From Triangularia verruculosa (Eukaryota; Ascomycota; Sordariomycetes; Sordariales; Podosporaceae), in assembly GCA_033296885.1 (NCBI GenBank), contig MU863998.1:1-64000 (forward strand): a stretch of DNA of 64,000 nt, given 5' to 3'. Position 1 is the stretch's first letter. Every line of letters starts with the position of its first letter. The notes beneath the pieces were generated by a model that was not told the origin of the DNA, did no database searches, and was given only the letters and a program-made list of their open reading frames with translations. Shown here one piece after another: positions 51,974 through 63,503 of the stretch. The position numbers and the translations under genes are program-made.

Positions 51974-53675
51974 AGGCCAGGGGATGGACTGGGGAATGGA
52001 CGGGGCATAGGCTTCCCTCCTTGGCGGAGATAAGGGACAGAGATGGAGATGTCTCGTCACACTCTGCCATGGGTATCGGGAACGGGGGAAGGTGGTTCCT
52101 AGAATTTGTTCTTGAGACACAGCGTCAAGGAGTGTCGAAAGGGTCGACAACAGGATTTGAAGTTGTATAATTAGAATCGGGGTCAGGTGTTGGAGTACTG
52201 GGCAAAGAAAAAGAAATGGATAGTTATCAGTTTCTTTAGCGTTAATAGTAGGTTGCTAGGCTGGCCGTATGATAGCATCGGATGAATTATCTATGTTTAC
52301 TGTGGTTGTCCCGTTGCCGACCGCCGGGCTTTGCCCCTTGGATGCGTGGGTGCCGTGGAGAAACGGCATGTCGAATATAGAAACACAGGTACCAGCTTCC
52401 TACCTTGGGCTTATTTGTGATGTGGACTGGACAGTGCCCGATGACCTCAAAGCAGATTCCTGAATGGGACTTGCATACAGATAAGGTGTTGTGGGCGTCA
52501 GCTCAAAATAGGCACCTAAATACCTATTAAAGGGGGTACGGTACGCGCCCCTATTTCGGGATGACCATGTGTGATCTGCCTCAAAGGCGGTGACACTGAT
52601 TGAATTTTGTGAGGCCTATACGCGGAAACTACAGAGAGGCAGCCTTGAATGCAATGATTAACACAGTAAATGTCAACCACAAATCCAAGGGGCAACTTTC
52701 TGGATGTTCGGCATACCGTACACTGTGAGGAGATCAAGAGCTGGCACTGTGCACCGCACTCCAGAAACTTGGGGACTCGACCGTGTGTCCAGCGCCACGA
52801 CGACTGGATCTGGTTGAAAGCTGCTCAACTGGCGACCGGCCAGACCCAAAACTTGCGCAAGCACACGCCCTTCCTGGGAGATACGAAGGGTGGAAGGGCG
52901 GTTACGGTAGGGGAACACGGTGCGAGAAAGTGCGCGATTCCCCTCCAGAAGGCCGCTAAGGACGGATGGAGCCTTTTCTGTGCTAGGAAGGTACTGGAGG
53001 CAAAGCTGGGCAAAGCTGGAGTCTGGACACAATCACCGCAGTCAGTCTGCTGATGACCGCGACACACACCGTATCGTATCGTATCGTGCCTTGTGCTTGA
53101 CCGCCAGAGCTGTCTTTTTTTTCCCCCAAGATCCTACCTACTGAACCTGCAGACCCAGAGTACTCGAGAGAGAGTCACTGCATTACCTGACACAGTACTA
53201 AGAAGCAGCAAGCAACAGGCCAGACTAGCCGCCCGCCGCCTCAGGCTCGAGCCATCCCAAGCAGAGACCAGAGACCAGAAACCAGATCCCGCTCCCACTC
53301 CCACTGCCAACCCTCAGGTCCCAAAGCGGGGGGGGGGCAGCACAGCACAGCCTCACACACTCACAACCCCTCGAACGGCCCAGCTGCGCTCCCATCATTT
53401 GATCATTTGGTGCTGCGCATCCATCTACACCACTCCGTCTAGCCGACCTCGCGCCTGATTTCGCGTCGCCCAATCCATTGCTGAACATCGAACCGAGTAT
53501 CGTCCATCACCGAGCAAGCGCCTGGCCACCCGCATCGAGACATCTCATCCCGTCGTTTTCTCTGTCATTCCCCGTGTGCTTGGCCGCCACCAACAGCATC
53601 ACCACCAGCCCGCCAACAGCGAACTGCCGACTTGGGACGACAGACCGGAGGATACCAGACGAAAGAGACAGAATC
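51974..53675. other. 1.7-kb intergenic region, probable rsp5 promoter and 5' UTR
   Basis: No gene recognised. Small repeats occur (CGTAT at about 53068-53085, GACCAGAGACCAGAAACCAG near 53265). The right third probably contains the 5' UTR of the ubiquitin ligase. Confidence 0.5.
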
Positions 53676-56541
53676 ATGAGCAGTAGTCGAAGTGAAGCAG
53701 GGCCTTCGGGGTGAGTCCCAACTCCCTTCCTGTCCTCTGGTCTAGCTCAGGCTCTGGTCGCCTGGCTGCCCATTGCAGAAAATATATAGACTGACCGGTC
53801 CCCTTGTAACAGCACCGGAAGCAATCTCCGTGTCACAAGTAAACTCGAGCCCGCAACAAGCCCCACGATGCTGTCTTTTACCTGTAGCTAACCGTGTCCA
53901 AAGTTATCGCGGCCGATGGCTTATACAAGCGGGATGTCTTCCGTATGTGGTCCCGAATCGCTCTCTGGCAGGAATGCTGACGGTTGGCGTTTAGGATTCC
54001 CCGACCCCTTTGCGGTAGCAACCATCAATGGCGAACAAACCAAAACAACACAGGTTTCCAAACGGACGCTGAACCCATATTGGAATGAAAGCTTTGATTT
54101 GTAAGTGGCGGCTGCTCCTTCAGGTCCATGGCGGGGCACTGACCCGGCGCAGCAAGGTGAACGAGGACAGCATCCTCGCCGTGCAAGTCTTTGATCAGAA
54201 GAAGTTCAAGAAGAAGGACCAAGGATTCCTAGGCGTCATTAATGTCCGCGTTGGGGATGTCATTGAGCTCAGCCCAGACTCTGATGGTATAGACACCCCT
54301 TTCCCCCACGTGAAACGTCTCCAAGCTGACTTCATCCAAACATAGATCAGATGCTCACGCGGGACTTGAAGAAGTCGGCAGATAATCTTGTCGTACACGG
54401 GAAGCTCATTATAAATCTGTCTACTAACATGCAAACACCCGCACGTGCTCAGCAACAGCAGCCTCTTCAGCCATCGGCTCCATCATCAAGTCGACCTTCG
54501 CTCCTCGCCCCCGCCACCCCCAGTCTATCCAACGGTGAAGCGTCTTCAGAACGGCCATCTTCGGCCATGTCGCGTCCCAACGGCGGTCCTGCTGCGGCAG
54601 GGCAACTAACTATTCCTCATCGCCCAGCAAGCCTGGCATCAAACCCCTCGGCTGCCACCCCTGCTTCGAACGGCCCCGTCACGAATGGCGCTGTGGCCCA
54701 GGCACGACAGACCAACAGCACGCTGAGCCCGTTTGAGGACTCGCAAGGCCGTTTGCCAGCAGGCTGGGAACGCCGTGAGGACAATTTGGGGAGAACCTAC
54801 TATGTCGATCACAACACGAGAACGACGAGCTGGAACAGACCGACGGGAGCGACTGGCGCTGCCGAGACCCGAGTTGCCGAGGCGAACACGCAGGTAGAAC
54901 GACAGAGGCATCAGAACCGGACGCTTCCCGAAGATCGAACAGGCGCCAACTCGCCAACACTGCAAGCACAGCAAGCAGCTTCGCAGGCCAATGCCACGAC
55001 CATGGCGCATACGGGTGCCACCACGGCCGGCAGTGGCGAGCTACCGCCTGGCTGGGAACAGCGATGGACCCCTGAAGGTAGAGCCTACTTTGTCGACCAC
55101 AACACGCGCACGACGACGTGGGTGGACCCACGACGCCAGCAATACATAAGAATGTATGGCGGCTCCAACGAAAATGGCGGAAGAATCCAGCAGCAGCCTG
55201 TGTCGCAGCTTGGCCCCTTGCCTAGCGGATGGGAAATGCGGCTTACGAACACGGCTCGTGTCTACTTTGTCGACCACAACACCAAGACGACCACGTGGGA
55301 CGACCCAAGGTTGCCCTCGTCGCTTGACCAAAACGTACCGCAGTACAAGCGTGACTTCAGGAGGAAGCTGATTTACTTCCGGTCCCAACCCGCCATGCGG
55401 ATCCTCTCAGGGCAGTGCCACATTAAGGTTAGGCGATCACACATCTTTGAGGATTCGTTTGCCGAGATCAGCCGCCAGTCGGCTACGGACCTGAAGAAGA
55501 GACTTATGATTAAATTCGACGGCGAAGACGGCTTGGACTATGGCGGTTTGTCGAGAGAGTTTTTCTTTTTGCTGTCGCACGAGATGTTCAACCCCTTCTA
55601 CTGCCTGTTTGAGTACTCGGCACACGACAACTACACGCTTCAGATCAACCCGCACTCGGGCATTAATCCTGAGCATCTGAACTACTTCAAGTTCATTGGC
55701 AGGGTGGTTGGTCTGGCGATTTTCCACCGAAGATTCCTGGACGCTTTCTTTATTGGAGCGCTCTACAAGATGGTGCTGGGCAAGGCCGTAGTCTTGGCGG
55801 ACATGGAGGGTGTCGACGCGGATTTTCATCGGTCGCTGCAGTGGATTCTGGACAATGAAATTTCGGACGCCGGGCTGGAACTGACCTTTTCGACGGAAGA
55901 CGAGAGGTTCGGCGTCATGTCTGTCGAGGATCTCAAGCCTAACGGGCGCAACATTGAGGTGTCGGACGCGAACAAGAAGGAGTACGTCGACCTGATGGTC
56001 AAGTGGAGGATCGAAAAGAGGATTGCCGAGCAGTTCCAGGCGTTCAAGGAAGGGTTCCAGGAGCTGATTCCGCATGATTTGATCAATGTGTTTGACGAGA
56101 GGGAGCTGGAGTTGTTGATTGGCGGGATTGCGGAGATTGATGTGGATGATTGGAAGAAGCACACGGACTACCGGGGGTACACGGAGAGCGACGAGGTAAT
56201 TCAGTTCTTTTGGCAGACGGTGAGGAGCTGGGACGGGGAGCAGAAGAGTAGATTGTTGCAGTTCACGACGGGGACGTCGAGGATTCCGGTGAATGGGTTC
56301 AAGGATCTGCAGGGGAGTGATGGGCCGAGGAGGTTTACGATTGAGAAGGCGGGCGAGGTGGGGAATTTGCCGAAGGCGCATACTTGGTGAGTTTACCCCT
56401 GTGTAATGGTGAGGGGGAGGGTTGCTAACAAAGAGGAATAGCTTCAACCGATTGGATCTGCCGCCGTACAAGGACTTGGCGACTCTGCAGAATAAGATGA
56501 CGATTGCGGTGGAGGAGACGATGGGTTTTGGGCAGGAGTAG
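53676..56541 (+). CDS. rsp5: NEDD4-family E3 ubiquitin ligase Rsp5
   Basis: Seven exons: 53676-53710, 53813-53838, 53904-53942, 53995-54100, 54153-54286, 54346-56386 and 56442-56541, total 826 aa. Phases agree at each junction. Rsp5 ubiquitinates plasma-membrane transporters, often through arrestin adaptors, and other substrates. Domains: a C2 phospholipid-binding domain spread over the first five small exons (IIAADGLYKRDVF, DPFAVATINGEQTKTT, TLNPYWNESFD), a Ser/Pro/Ala linker, three WW domains at about 250-435 (GWERREDNLGRTYYVDHNTR, GWEQRWTPEGRAYFVDHNTR, GWEMRLTNTARVYFVDHNTK) and a HECT domain. The catalytic Cys is residue 794 in HTCFNRLDLPPY, whose codon is split by the last intron. The C-terminus MGFGQE is the family's usual end. 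Complete and intact. Confidence 0.97.
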
Positions 56542-57307
56542 TTTTTTTTTCAGGGAGGGGTGGTTATTCTGGGTTTGTTGGGTTGTTGCTGGCATTGGTG
56601 ATTAACTAGGAAAGCGAGGTAGTGTGAGTGGTGAGAGGGGGTGGATATTTGCAGAGGCAGAGAGAGAAAGAGAGCATAGGTTACTTGATTACACGCTACG
56701 CTGGACCTTTTTTTTTTTCTCGGTCTTTTTCGGTAAACATTGGGGTTTTTTGGGGGGAGGGGGGTTTAAGTCAAAGGGGGCATCATTCATTTTTTTGCGA
56801 CGGCCGAGTTTGATGGGTGTGTGTGTGGTGAAGGTGAGAGGAGAGAGAGGGAGATGAAGTGTAAGTATATAGAGGAAGTTGGGGTGGAGAGGTTACAGTA
56901 CAATCGTTTTTGAGCGGAGAATGAGAAGGGGTGTAGTTATTGATGAGAATTGAAGAGAGCGTAAATGTTTTTGATTTGTTGGTGATGATGTGATGTGATG
57001 TGATGTGATGGAGGTGGAGGGGTTGTTTTTGGGGTTTTGGGTTAGGGAAGAAGGTTGTTTAATGATTTTGAGATTCATAATGGTCTGGTATACAATTATT
57101 GAGTATATTAACTAACGCTGTTCGTATGAAGGTTATGTATTGGGTATTATACATAAACCAATCGAATCTGGCCTTCTTCTACTGCAACACAACCCCGCGC
57201 GGCTCAGCTCGTTAATTTCTACAAAGCCCCGTTTTGCATGACATCACCCCCTCCCTCCCTTCTCTTGTTGTCCTTTGCTTGGAACAACAGCCCCTGATAT
57301 TTTCACC
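56542..57307. other. Intergenic region
   Basis: 766 bp between rsp5 and the nitronate monooxygenase, same strand. Contains a GATGT repeat near 56985-57010. No gene. Confidence 0.55.
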
Positions 57308-59001
57308 ATGGATAGCAACGATAATGAATACGACCAACCGCTAAGCAAGCGGGAGAAGCTACTTAGGATCAAATCCAAAGCAAAGGAAGTCAAAATGGTG
57401 GTCCTGTCGCAGGTTCACGACAGCAGTAGTAGTAAGAAGGAGACTGCACGGGTGACAAGAATTAATGGGTTGTTTCCTAATACAGTGAACCCGGTGGTTT
57501 TTTCTGCTCCGATGCTGGGGACGGCGAACGGGAGGTTGGCTGCTGAGGTTAGTTTGGGGGGTGGGTTTGGTTTGTTTTCCCTTTTTTTTCCTTCTTTTCA
57601 CTCCCTGCCTTTCCCCCTTTCGCTACCTTCCTGCCTTTTCCCTCCTTTCCCTCCTTTCGCTGCTTTCGCTGCTTTCGCTGCTTTCGCGGCTTTCGCGGCT
57701 TTCGCGGCTTTCCCTCCGTTCCTTGCTGTTTTCATATGGTTATAATAAAAAATGAGGTATTAACGGGTGCTATGAAAAAGGGTTTATCCCGGGGGGATAC
57801 AACTTTTCCCCTCCTTCCCCCTCCTCTGGGGTTCCCTCCCCCTCAGCACCAGACCATCTAGCTCAGTTGTCAAACGAGTTGACAGTAGCACGAAAACTGC
57901 TGGGATTACAAGAAGCAACACTTACCCCCCTGCCAGTCGGCGTGGGCTTCATCCTCTGCCATGATAGCACGGCCACTCACTTCATTGAGAGGGTTATTCC
58001 TGTCCTGCAAGACCACTCCCCCCAGGCAGTCTGGCTTTTTGCGCCGAGGGTGGAGGATGTTGCCGGGGGGGTGATAAAGGAGATTATAGAGAGGTTGCAT
58101 GATAATGGGTTTGTGGTGTTTTACCAGGTTGGAAATGTCAAAGGAGTGAGGGAAGCTATAAGGGATGGGGCGGATGTGGTTGTTGCGCAGGGGACGGATG
58201 CGGGGGGACATCAATATGTGAGGGGGGCCGGGACGATGAGTTTTTTGAGGGAGGCGGTTGAGGTTGTGAAGAGAGAAAATATTGAGAGGGAGAAGAAGGG
58301 GGAAGGGGGGGTTATGGTGGTTGGGGCCGGGGGGGTGGTTGATGGGTGGGGGGTTGTTGGGGCGCTGGCGCTGGGTGAGTTTTTCTTGTGAAGATCAAAA
58401 GGGGGGAAAAGGGGCTGATAAAAGAATAGGGGCTGAGGCGGTTGTTATGGGGACGAGGGTGAGTTTGATGGTTCAAGTTGGGATAGGAGAGATAGGGGGC
58501 TGATAGGAAGTAGTTTATTATGGCGACCGAGGCGACGACACCGGATTTTAGGCGGGAGCTGATTGCGAAGACGGAGGATGGGGCTTTGTCGACGTTCAAG
58601 TAGGTGCATTCGTAGCAGAAGTTTTGTGGGAGATAATAAGCTGACGTGACGGTAATAGGCACACGGTTATGGACGACATCCAGGGCAGCACCATCTGGCC
58701 AGAGGTCTATGATGGACGGGCCATTGTTGGTGACTCGGTCGAGGACCATCTCAGGGGCGTGCCGGCGGAGGAGAACATCCGGCTGTTCAAGGAAGCTGCG
58801 GAGAAGGGGGAGACCAGCAGGATGATTACCTGGGCGTGAGTTGCTTTCTTGTCGTTTTGGATGAAGAATATGAGGTTGCTGACAGTAAACAGTGGAAGCG
58901 GCGTCGGACTGGTCAACAAGGTCCAGCCAGCTGGCGAGATCGTCAGGGAAGTGCGCGAGGAGGCTCTGCAGCGTATTAAGGAACTGCAGACGTTGTTTTG
59001 A
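57308..59001 (+). CDS. Nitronate monooxygenase (2-nitropropane dioxygenase-like)
   Basis: Six exons: 57308-57569, 57781-58374, 58430-58458, 58514-58599, 58659-58835 and 58893-59001, total 418 aa. The enzyme is an FMN-dependent TIM barrel that oxidises alkyl nitronates; fungal members detoxify propionate-3-nitronate. Seen: RINGLFPNTVNPVVFSAPM, the spliced GGGFGFIPGGYN, LPVGVGFILCH, VFYQVGNVKGVREAIRDGAD, the FMN-binding GTDAGGH, GGVVDGWGVVGALALGAEAV then VMGTRF, and VMDDIQGSTIWPEVYDGRAI. The N-terminal 50 residues before TRINGLF are longer than usual and charged. ATG 57308 was chosen; a downstream ATG at 57395 would give a more typical start. Intron 1 is 211 nt, long for this window, and contains a 9-nt tandem repeat. 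The stop is 111 bp from that of the convergent amidohydrolase. Confidence 0.9.
57654..57712. repeat. 9-nt tandem repeat inside an intron
   Basis: About six units of CTTTCGCTG/CTTTCGCGG in the first intron of the nitronate monooxygenase gene, following a C/T-rich tract. The later units all carry the CGG variant. Confidence 0.85.
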
Positions 59002-59112
59002 AATGTTACTTTTAATTTGTTTATGTATACCCATAGTTCACCAATACATCTCTAACCAACGCCTCACTCGCTTGTATATCTGATAAATTCCAATCATTCA
59101 CATCTCATCATC

Positions 59113-61204
59113 TTACAAGTCCTCCTTCCCACCGGCCTTCTCCTCCACCTGCTCCCCCTTCCCATCGTCTCTCGAATACACCCTCCTCCCCGCCACCCAT
59201 GTTTCCCTTACCTTTAAGAATCTAATATCCTCCTCCCGTACACTTGTCACATCCTCGTCCATCACCACCCAATCCGCAAACGCACCCTCTTTGATGACAC
59301 CCGCTTGCTGCTCCCAAAACGCCGCCCTCGCCGGGCCACGAGTAAACCCATCAAACGCCTGCTCTACACTTAGTCCTTCCTGCGCTCTATACCACCCCCC
59401 CTCCCACCCCTCCGGTCCCTTCCCAGTGCGAGGATTCTTTCTCGTCACCGCAGCGTACACACCCTCGAATGGATTCGGCGGTTCAACAGGAAAGTCACTT
59501 CCCAACACCGGCGGCCCGACATCCCAGATCGACCTCATCCTGTACGCCTCCTTCTCTATCCTTTCCTTACCCAACCGGTCTTCTGCGTAGGCCATGTCAG
59601 ACGTGGCATGGGTAGGCTGGATACTCGGGATGATGCCCAGCTCCCTCATCCGGGCTTGGTCGTCTGGGTGGATAATCTGCGCGTGTTCGATCCGGAACCG
59701 GCAGGCGAGTTGCTGGCAGATGTCTGGGGGGATCCCGGCGGGGCAGACGTCGGGGTGGTCGAGGGCGGCGGAGAGGGCCGAGATGGCGAGGCGGTTGGCG
59801 AGGTCGCCGATGGCGTGGATGTTGACTTGGAATTTTGCATCGGCTGCCCAGGAGAGGGCGAGGGAGTGGAGGGTGGAGGCGTTGACGAGGAGGGAGCCGG
59901 AGGTGGTGGGGCGGTCGGAGTAGGGGTCGATCATGGCGCTGCCCCAGCTTCCTAGGGCGCCGTCTGTGGTGTTTTTGTGTTAGCAATCATCAACCTAAAA
60001 CCATATGTGTGAACAGCGTACCGGCGAAAAGCTTCACGCTCATGACCCTCAGCCATCCCCCTTCCAAATCCACCTTTCTCGCCACCTCTGGACAGAAGGC
60101 GTTTCGCTCAGGGCACTCGACCATAGCATTCACCCGCACCGTCCAGTCATTTTTCTTCTCAGCCACCATTTCCTCGTAGAGCTCGATGTCCGTCGGGAGC
60201 ACACCTGCGTCGTGCATCCCCACCAGCCCAACTTTATTCAACTCCCTCATCGCGCTCGTGACAAATTTCTTCTTTTGGGTAGAGGTAGGCTTCGGCCAGA
60301 GGGCAGTAACGTAGTCCATCGCGTTATCACAAAAAACACCCATCCCCGGGTCCCGTATGATTTCCCCTCCCGGCACCTCATCCGGTAAGCTATCCAGATC
60401 AAGAAGATTTAGCACTGCCTGCGAAACCCAGGTGCAGTGAACGTCAACTCTGTCCAGCATGAAGAATTTGTCTTTGAGTTCCTCATCATCGCTCAGCCAG
60501 TCCTTTTTCTCACGTTAATCAATAAATCTTTTACCGCTGGGAAAGAAAGAAGGAAGGCTTACAGCAGTAGGCATCCCCTCCCTCAGCACCCCCTGATCCC
60601 ATCCCACTCCCCGAATCCAATTCCCCTCCGACCCAACCTCCCCATCCCCTTGCTGTCTCAGATACTCCTTTAGTCTCTCTCTAACCTCCCCCTTGGTCCC
60701 CGCCCCAAAGAGATCCACCCCATGCAAAAACTCGCCGTACTGCAGCAGATGCCCATGTCCATCCCACAACCCCGGAATCACCCACCCCTTCCTCTTCTTT
60801 TCCCCTTTCGTTTCTGATGACGATGATGACATAAAAACCCTCGTAACAAGCCCCGTGCTCCGGTCAACAGCCAGACAATTCCCCTCCTTCCTTTCCCCTC
60901 CCACTATCAACCCCTGCCCCAACCCAAATCCCTCCTCCCCGTCAGGCGCAAACGACGTCCTGATCAGATTCTCATAACAAAACACCCCCTCCTCCTCTTT
61001 CTCAGCAGCAGTCAAAGATCGTACAAACCCCACAACCTCGCTCGTGATGTACTTGTCAAAAACATACACCACATCAACCGGCAGCTGATAAACCAGCATC
61101 TCAGCCAGCCTCACCGGCCCGTGCCGAGCCAGCAGCAGCGAGAGGAGCGTGCTCGCCCCCAGCGCCGCCACCCCCAGGAGGAATCGTGTTATTGACAGTG
61201 CCAT
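59113..61204 (-). CDS. YtcJ-like amidohydrolase (Amidohydro_3), N-terminally membrane-anchored
   Basis: Three exons: 61204-60563, 60502-60022 and 59963-59113, total 657 aa; ATG 61204. The first 25 residues (ITRFLLGVAALGASTLLSLLL) are a signal anchor or signal peptide. The metal-dependent hydrolase motifs are in order: GLWDGHGH (HxH), VKLFAGDGALGSWG (spliced, with the Lys position), VNIHAIGDLANR (His), RIEHAQII (His) and VLGSDFPVEPPNP (Asp). The composite beta-domain closes at FADWVVMDED and TWVAGRRVYSRDD. The YtcJ/LAF3 family hydrolyses amide bonds of unknown or varied substrates. A location in the ER, vacuole or outside is inferred from the N-terminus. The Glu/Gly/Lys-rich tail ends EKAGGKEDL, which loosely resembles an ER retention signal, but the four last residues KEDL differ from HDEL/KDEL. 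Confidence 0.88.
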
Positions 61205-61453
61205 CAATTCGATCAATCAATCTCTCCTGTAACAAAAGGGCAAAACTGTGGAAAAAAAAAGAGTTGTTATGAAGAGATAAACAAACTTCAAATGTGGCTT
61301 TTAGTCAAGGTCGAAATCCACTGCAGCAAGCAGCAAGCAAGCACCTCCTCCGGCAAGCCGAAAACTCCACACATACACCCGGCAACACCTATCGGCTCCG
61401 GCCCGACACACCCGAAACACCGGACACACACACACACACCCGGGCCGCTGCCA

Positions 61454-61487
61454 CCAACCAACCAACCAACCAACCAACCAACCAACC
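61454..61487. repeat. CCAA tetranucleotide repeat
   Basis: About eight CCAA/CAAC units in tandem. Confidence 0.95.
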
Positions 61488-61497
61488 GAGCGAGTGG

Positions 61498-61517
61498 TAT
61501 CTTATCTTATCTTATCT
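61498..61517. repeat. TATCT/CTTAT pentanucleotide repeat
   Basis: About four units, starting 11 bp after the CCAA repeat. Confidence 0.9.
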
Positions 61518-61528
61518 TCCAAGCAGTC

Positions 61529-61548
61529 GGTCAGTCAGTCAGTCAGTC
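61529..61548. repeat. GTCA tetranucleotide repeat
   Basis: About five units; third array within 100 bp. Confidence 0.9.
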
Positions 61549-61954
61549 TGAAACACCATCATCAACCACCACCAAAAACACACTTTAATCACGAAAACAA
61601 AACAATCACCAGCGCCATAAATAAATAAATAAAACAATAAACCCACTGTCTGTTGATACTCCTACATACATACATACATACATCCCCTTTCCCCATTGCT
61701 CCCCCCTCCCCCCCTCCGCCCCAGAGCCATCAATCTATAACAGAAAAACCAACCTGGTATCATGCATGCAACCTTTTTGCTCCCTCCCCCTCCGGACTCA
61801 CAAAAACCAAAATCTCAGTCCGGAATGTATGCTTAGGCAACCAATCATATATACAAATCCTTCCCCCACCAGCAACCAAAAAAAAAAAAAAAGGAGAATC
61901 TCTCAAGTGTCATAAGAATCATCAAGCCTCTTCTCAACTTTGATCCCCCCCCCA

Positions 61955-63503
61955 TCATAAAGGCCCCCTCCCCACCACCAACACAAGCAACACCCCATTA
62001 GCCACACACACCCCCCCAAACACCACCCAACCCACCACCAACCCCCCCCACCCCATCCTCTCCTGCCTCGCAACCGTCATGCAAACCCCCGCGCACCCCA
62101 GCCCCAAACTCGTCATAATCCCCAGCGTCACCCCCGCCTCCACCTCCATCCTCTTCTTATTCCTCCCCGCCGTAATCAGCACCGTCGCGATCCCCATCAG
62201 CACATACGCCACCGCAAAACACCCCCACGTCGCCCAAAACAACACTCTCTCCCTATACTGCTCAATCCGCTGCTCATTAATACTCGGCAGCGCAGCATAA
62301 TGAGGCCTATACCCGCTCGGGAACTGGTCTTCAGACGACGCATACCCCTGCGACCCCCTCCGGCTCTGTCGGTTAGAATACCCAATATCCTCTTCCACGT
62401 CCGTGTCCGACTGCGCACCACCTCTACTCCCCGGTGGCATAGAAAAGTAGCCCGACTCGTTGCTGTTGCCAGTCGAGCCATACCCTGAACTGCTGTTGTT
62501 GGTAGACAAAAGCGGGCCACGTTCAATGTCCTCGCTCATGGGAGATCGCACCGAGCGGATCGACATCCACGCTGAATTCAACTTCCTGACCGGCCGAGAA
62601 AACAGATTCCCGAGCGCCTTCATCCCGGGGAAGCTCATGTCCTCGTTCGGATCAATGTAAATGGCGTAACCCTCGTCTCTCTGATCATCATCTCCCGCCT
62701 CGCTCCCGCAGTCGTACTCGTTCCAGTACACCACCGCCGCCGACGTCTGCGTCTCATTGACCACCGTCGCCTCGCTCGGGGAGCTCTGCCTCATCTCCCT
62801 TGGTGACTCAGGTGGTATCGGGGAGACAATGGCGCTCATATCCGTGGGCGAAGCCGCCCGGAGTGTGACCAAGAGGTCGTCATACCTCACCTGCAGATTC
62901 GAAAAGTCGCACCGGGTGAAGCTTTTGGGGTGCGACAGCACCTTTTCCCTGAAGCGCGTCCCGAGCCTCGACGACCCGGTCCACTTTCTGTACTTTTTCA
63001 GAATCTTGCGGAACGCGACAATCTGCGCGTCGACGAAGCGCCGGAGGAGGCGGATGTCATCGCCGCATTGGAGGAGCTCCTGTTCGTACTTGACGAACCG
63101 GCGCTGGCGTTTGATGGAGACGGCGCTCCGGCCGGTTGTTGCGCACCGTACTATGAGGCGGTGGATCTGGTTGGACGAGTGCTGGAGGCGACGTGCGATT
63201 TCGTCGGCTTTGCTCGTGACGAAGAGGTCGACCCGGTCATGTTGGCGACATAGCTCGCTGTAGAAGCCTTCCTCGAACTTGGCTAGGGCTGTGTCTTGAT
63301 GTCCTGGGATCGCAATGGCTGTCGCTTGATCTTTGGTGGTGTTGGCTTTGATGTAGTGTTTTAGGGAGTTGTAGTCGATGTTATCTGCGGACGAAAAGAG
63401 ATGTTAGATAAGGCGGTGGCCACAGGTTTGATGACTTGAAAATAAACTTACGCAGGCTCCATTGCGGGACAGACTCCTGCTCGAACTGCTCCCCGTATTT
63501 CAT
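61955..63503 (-). CDS. SPX-domain protein with C-terminal membrane helices
   Basis: Two exons, 63503-63452 and 63384-61955, give 493 aa; ATG 63503. The SPX domain, which binds inositol pyrophosphates and reports phosphate status, is spread over the first 190 residues: MKYGEQFEQESVPQWSLHNI, DYNSLKHYIKANTTKDQ, FEEGFYSELCRQHDRVDLF, a basic RFVKYEQELLQ helix, and KILKKYRKWTG. A disordered Ser/Asp/Gly-rich middle section (about 210-370) follows, then three to four hydrophobic helices (VLFWATWGCFAVAYVLMGIA, VTLGIMTSLGLGCAGVCM, LVVGWVVFGGVCVANGVLL). The layout recalls the SPX plus three-helix VTC polyphosphate polymerase subunits without the central VTC tunnel domain. A role in phosphate homeostasis at the vacuole or another membrane is inferred; the exact family is not recognised. 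Confidence 0.87.

Larger units (their letters stand above)
61205..61954. other. Microsatellite cluster between two minus-strand genes
   Basis: 750 bp holding CA, CCAA, TTATC, GTCA, AATA and CATA repeats plus an A run (about 61879-61892). No gene. It carries the amidohydrolase promoter and the 3' UTR of the SPX gene. Confidence 0.65.

Noticed and set aside
55437..56471. 344-codon minus-strand frame
   Set aside because: Opposite the HECT domain exon of rsp5; codon-bias shadow.
61454..61548. Possible CRISPR-like array
   Set aside because: Units are 4-5 nt with no spacers; simple microsatellites in a eukaryotic genome.
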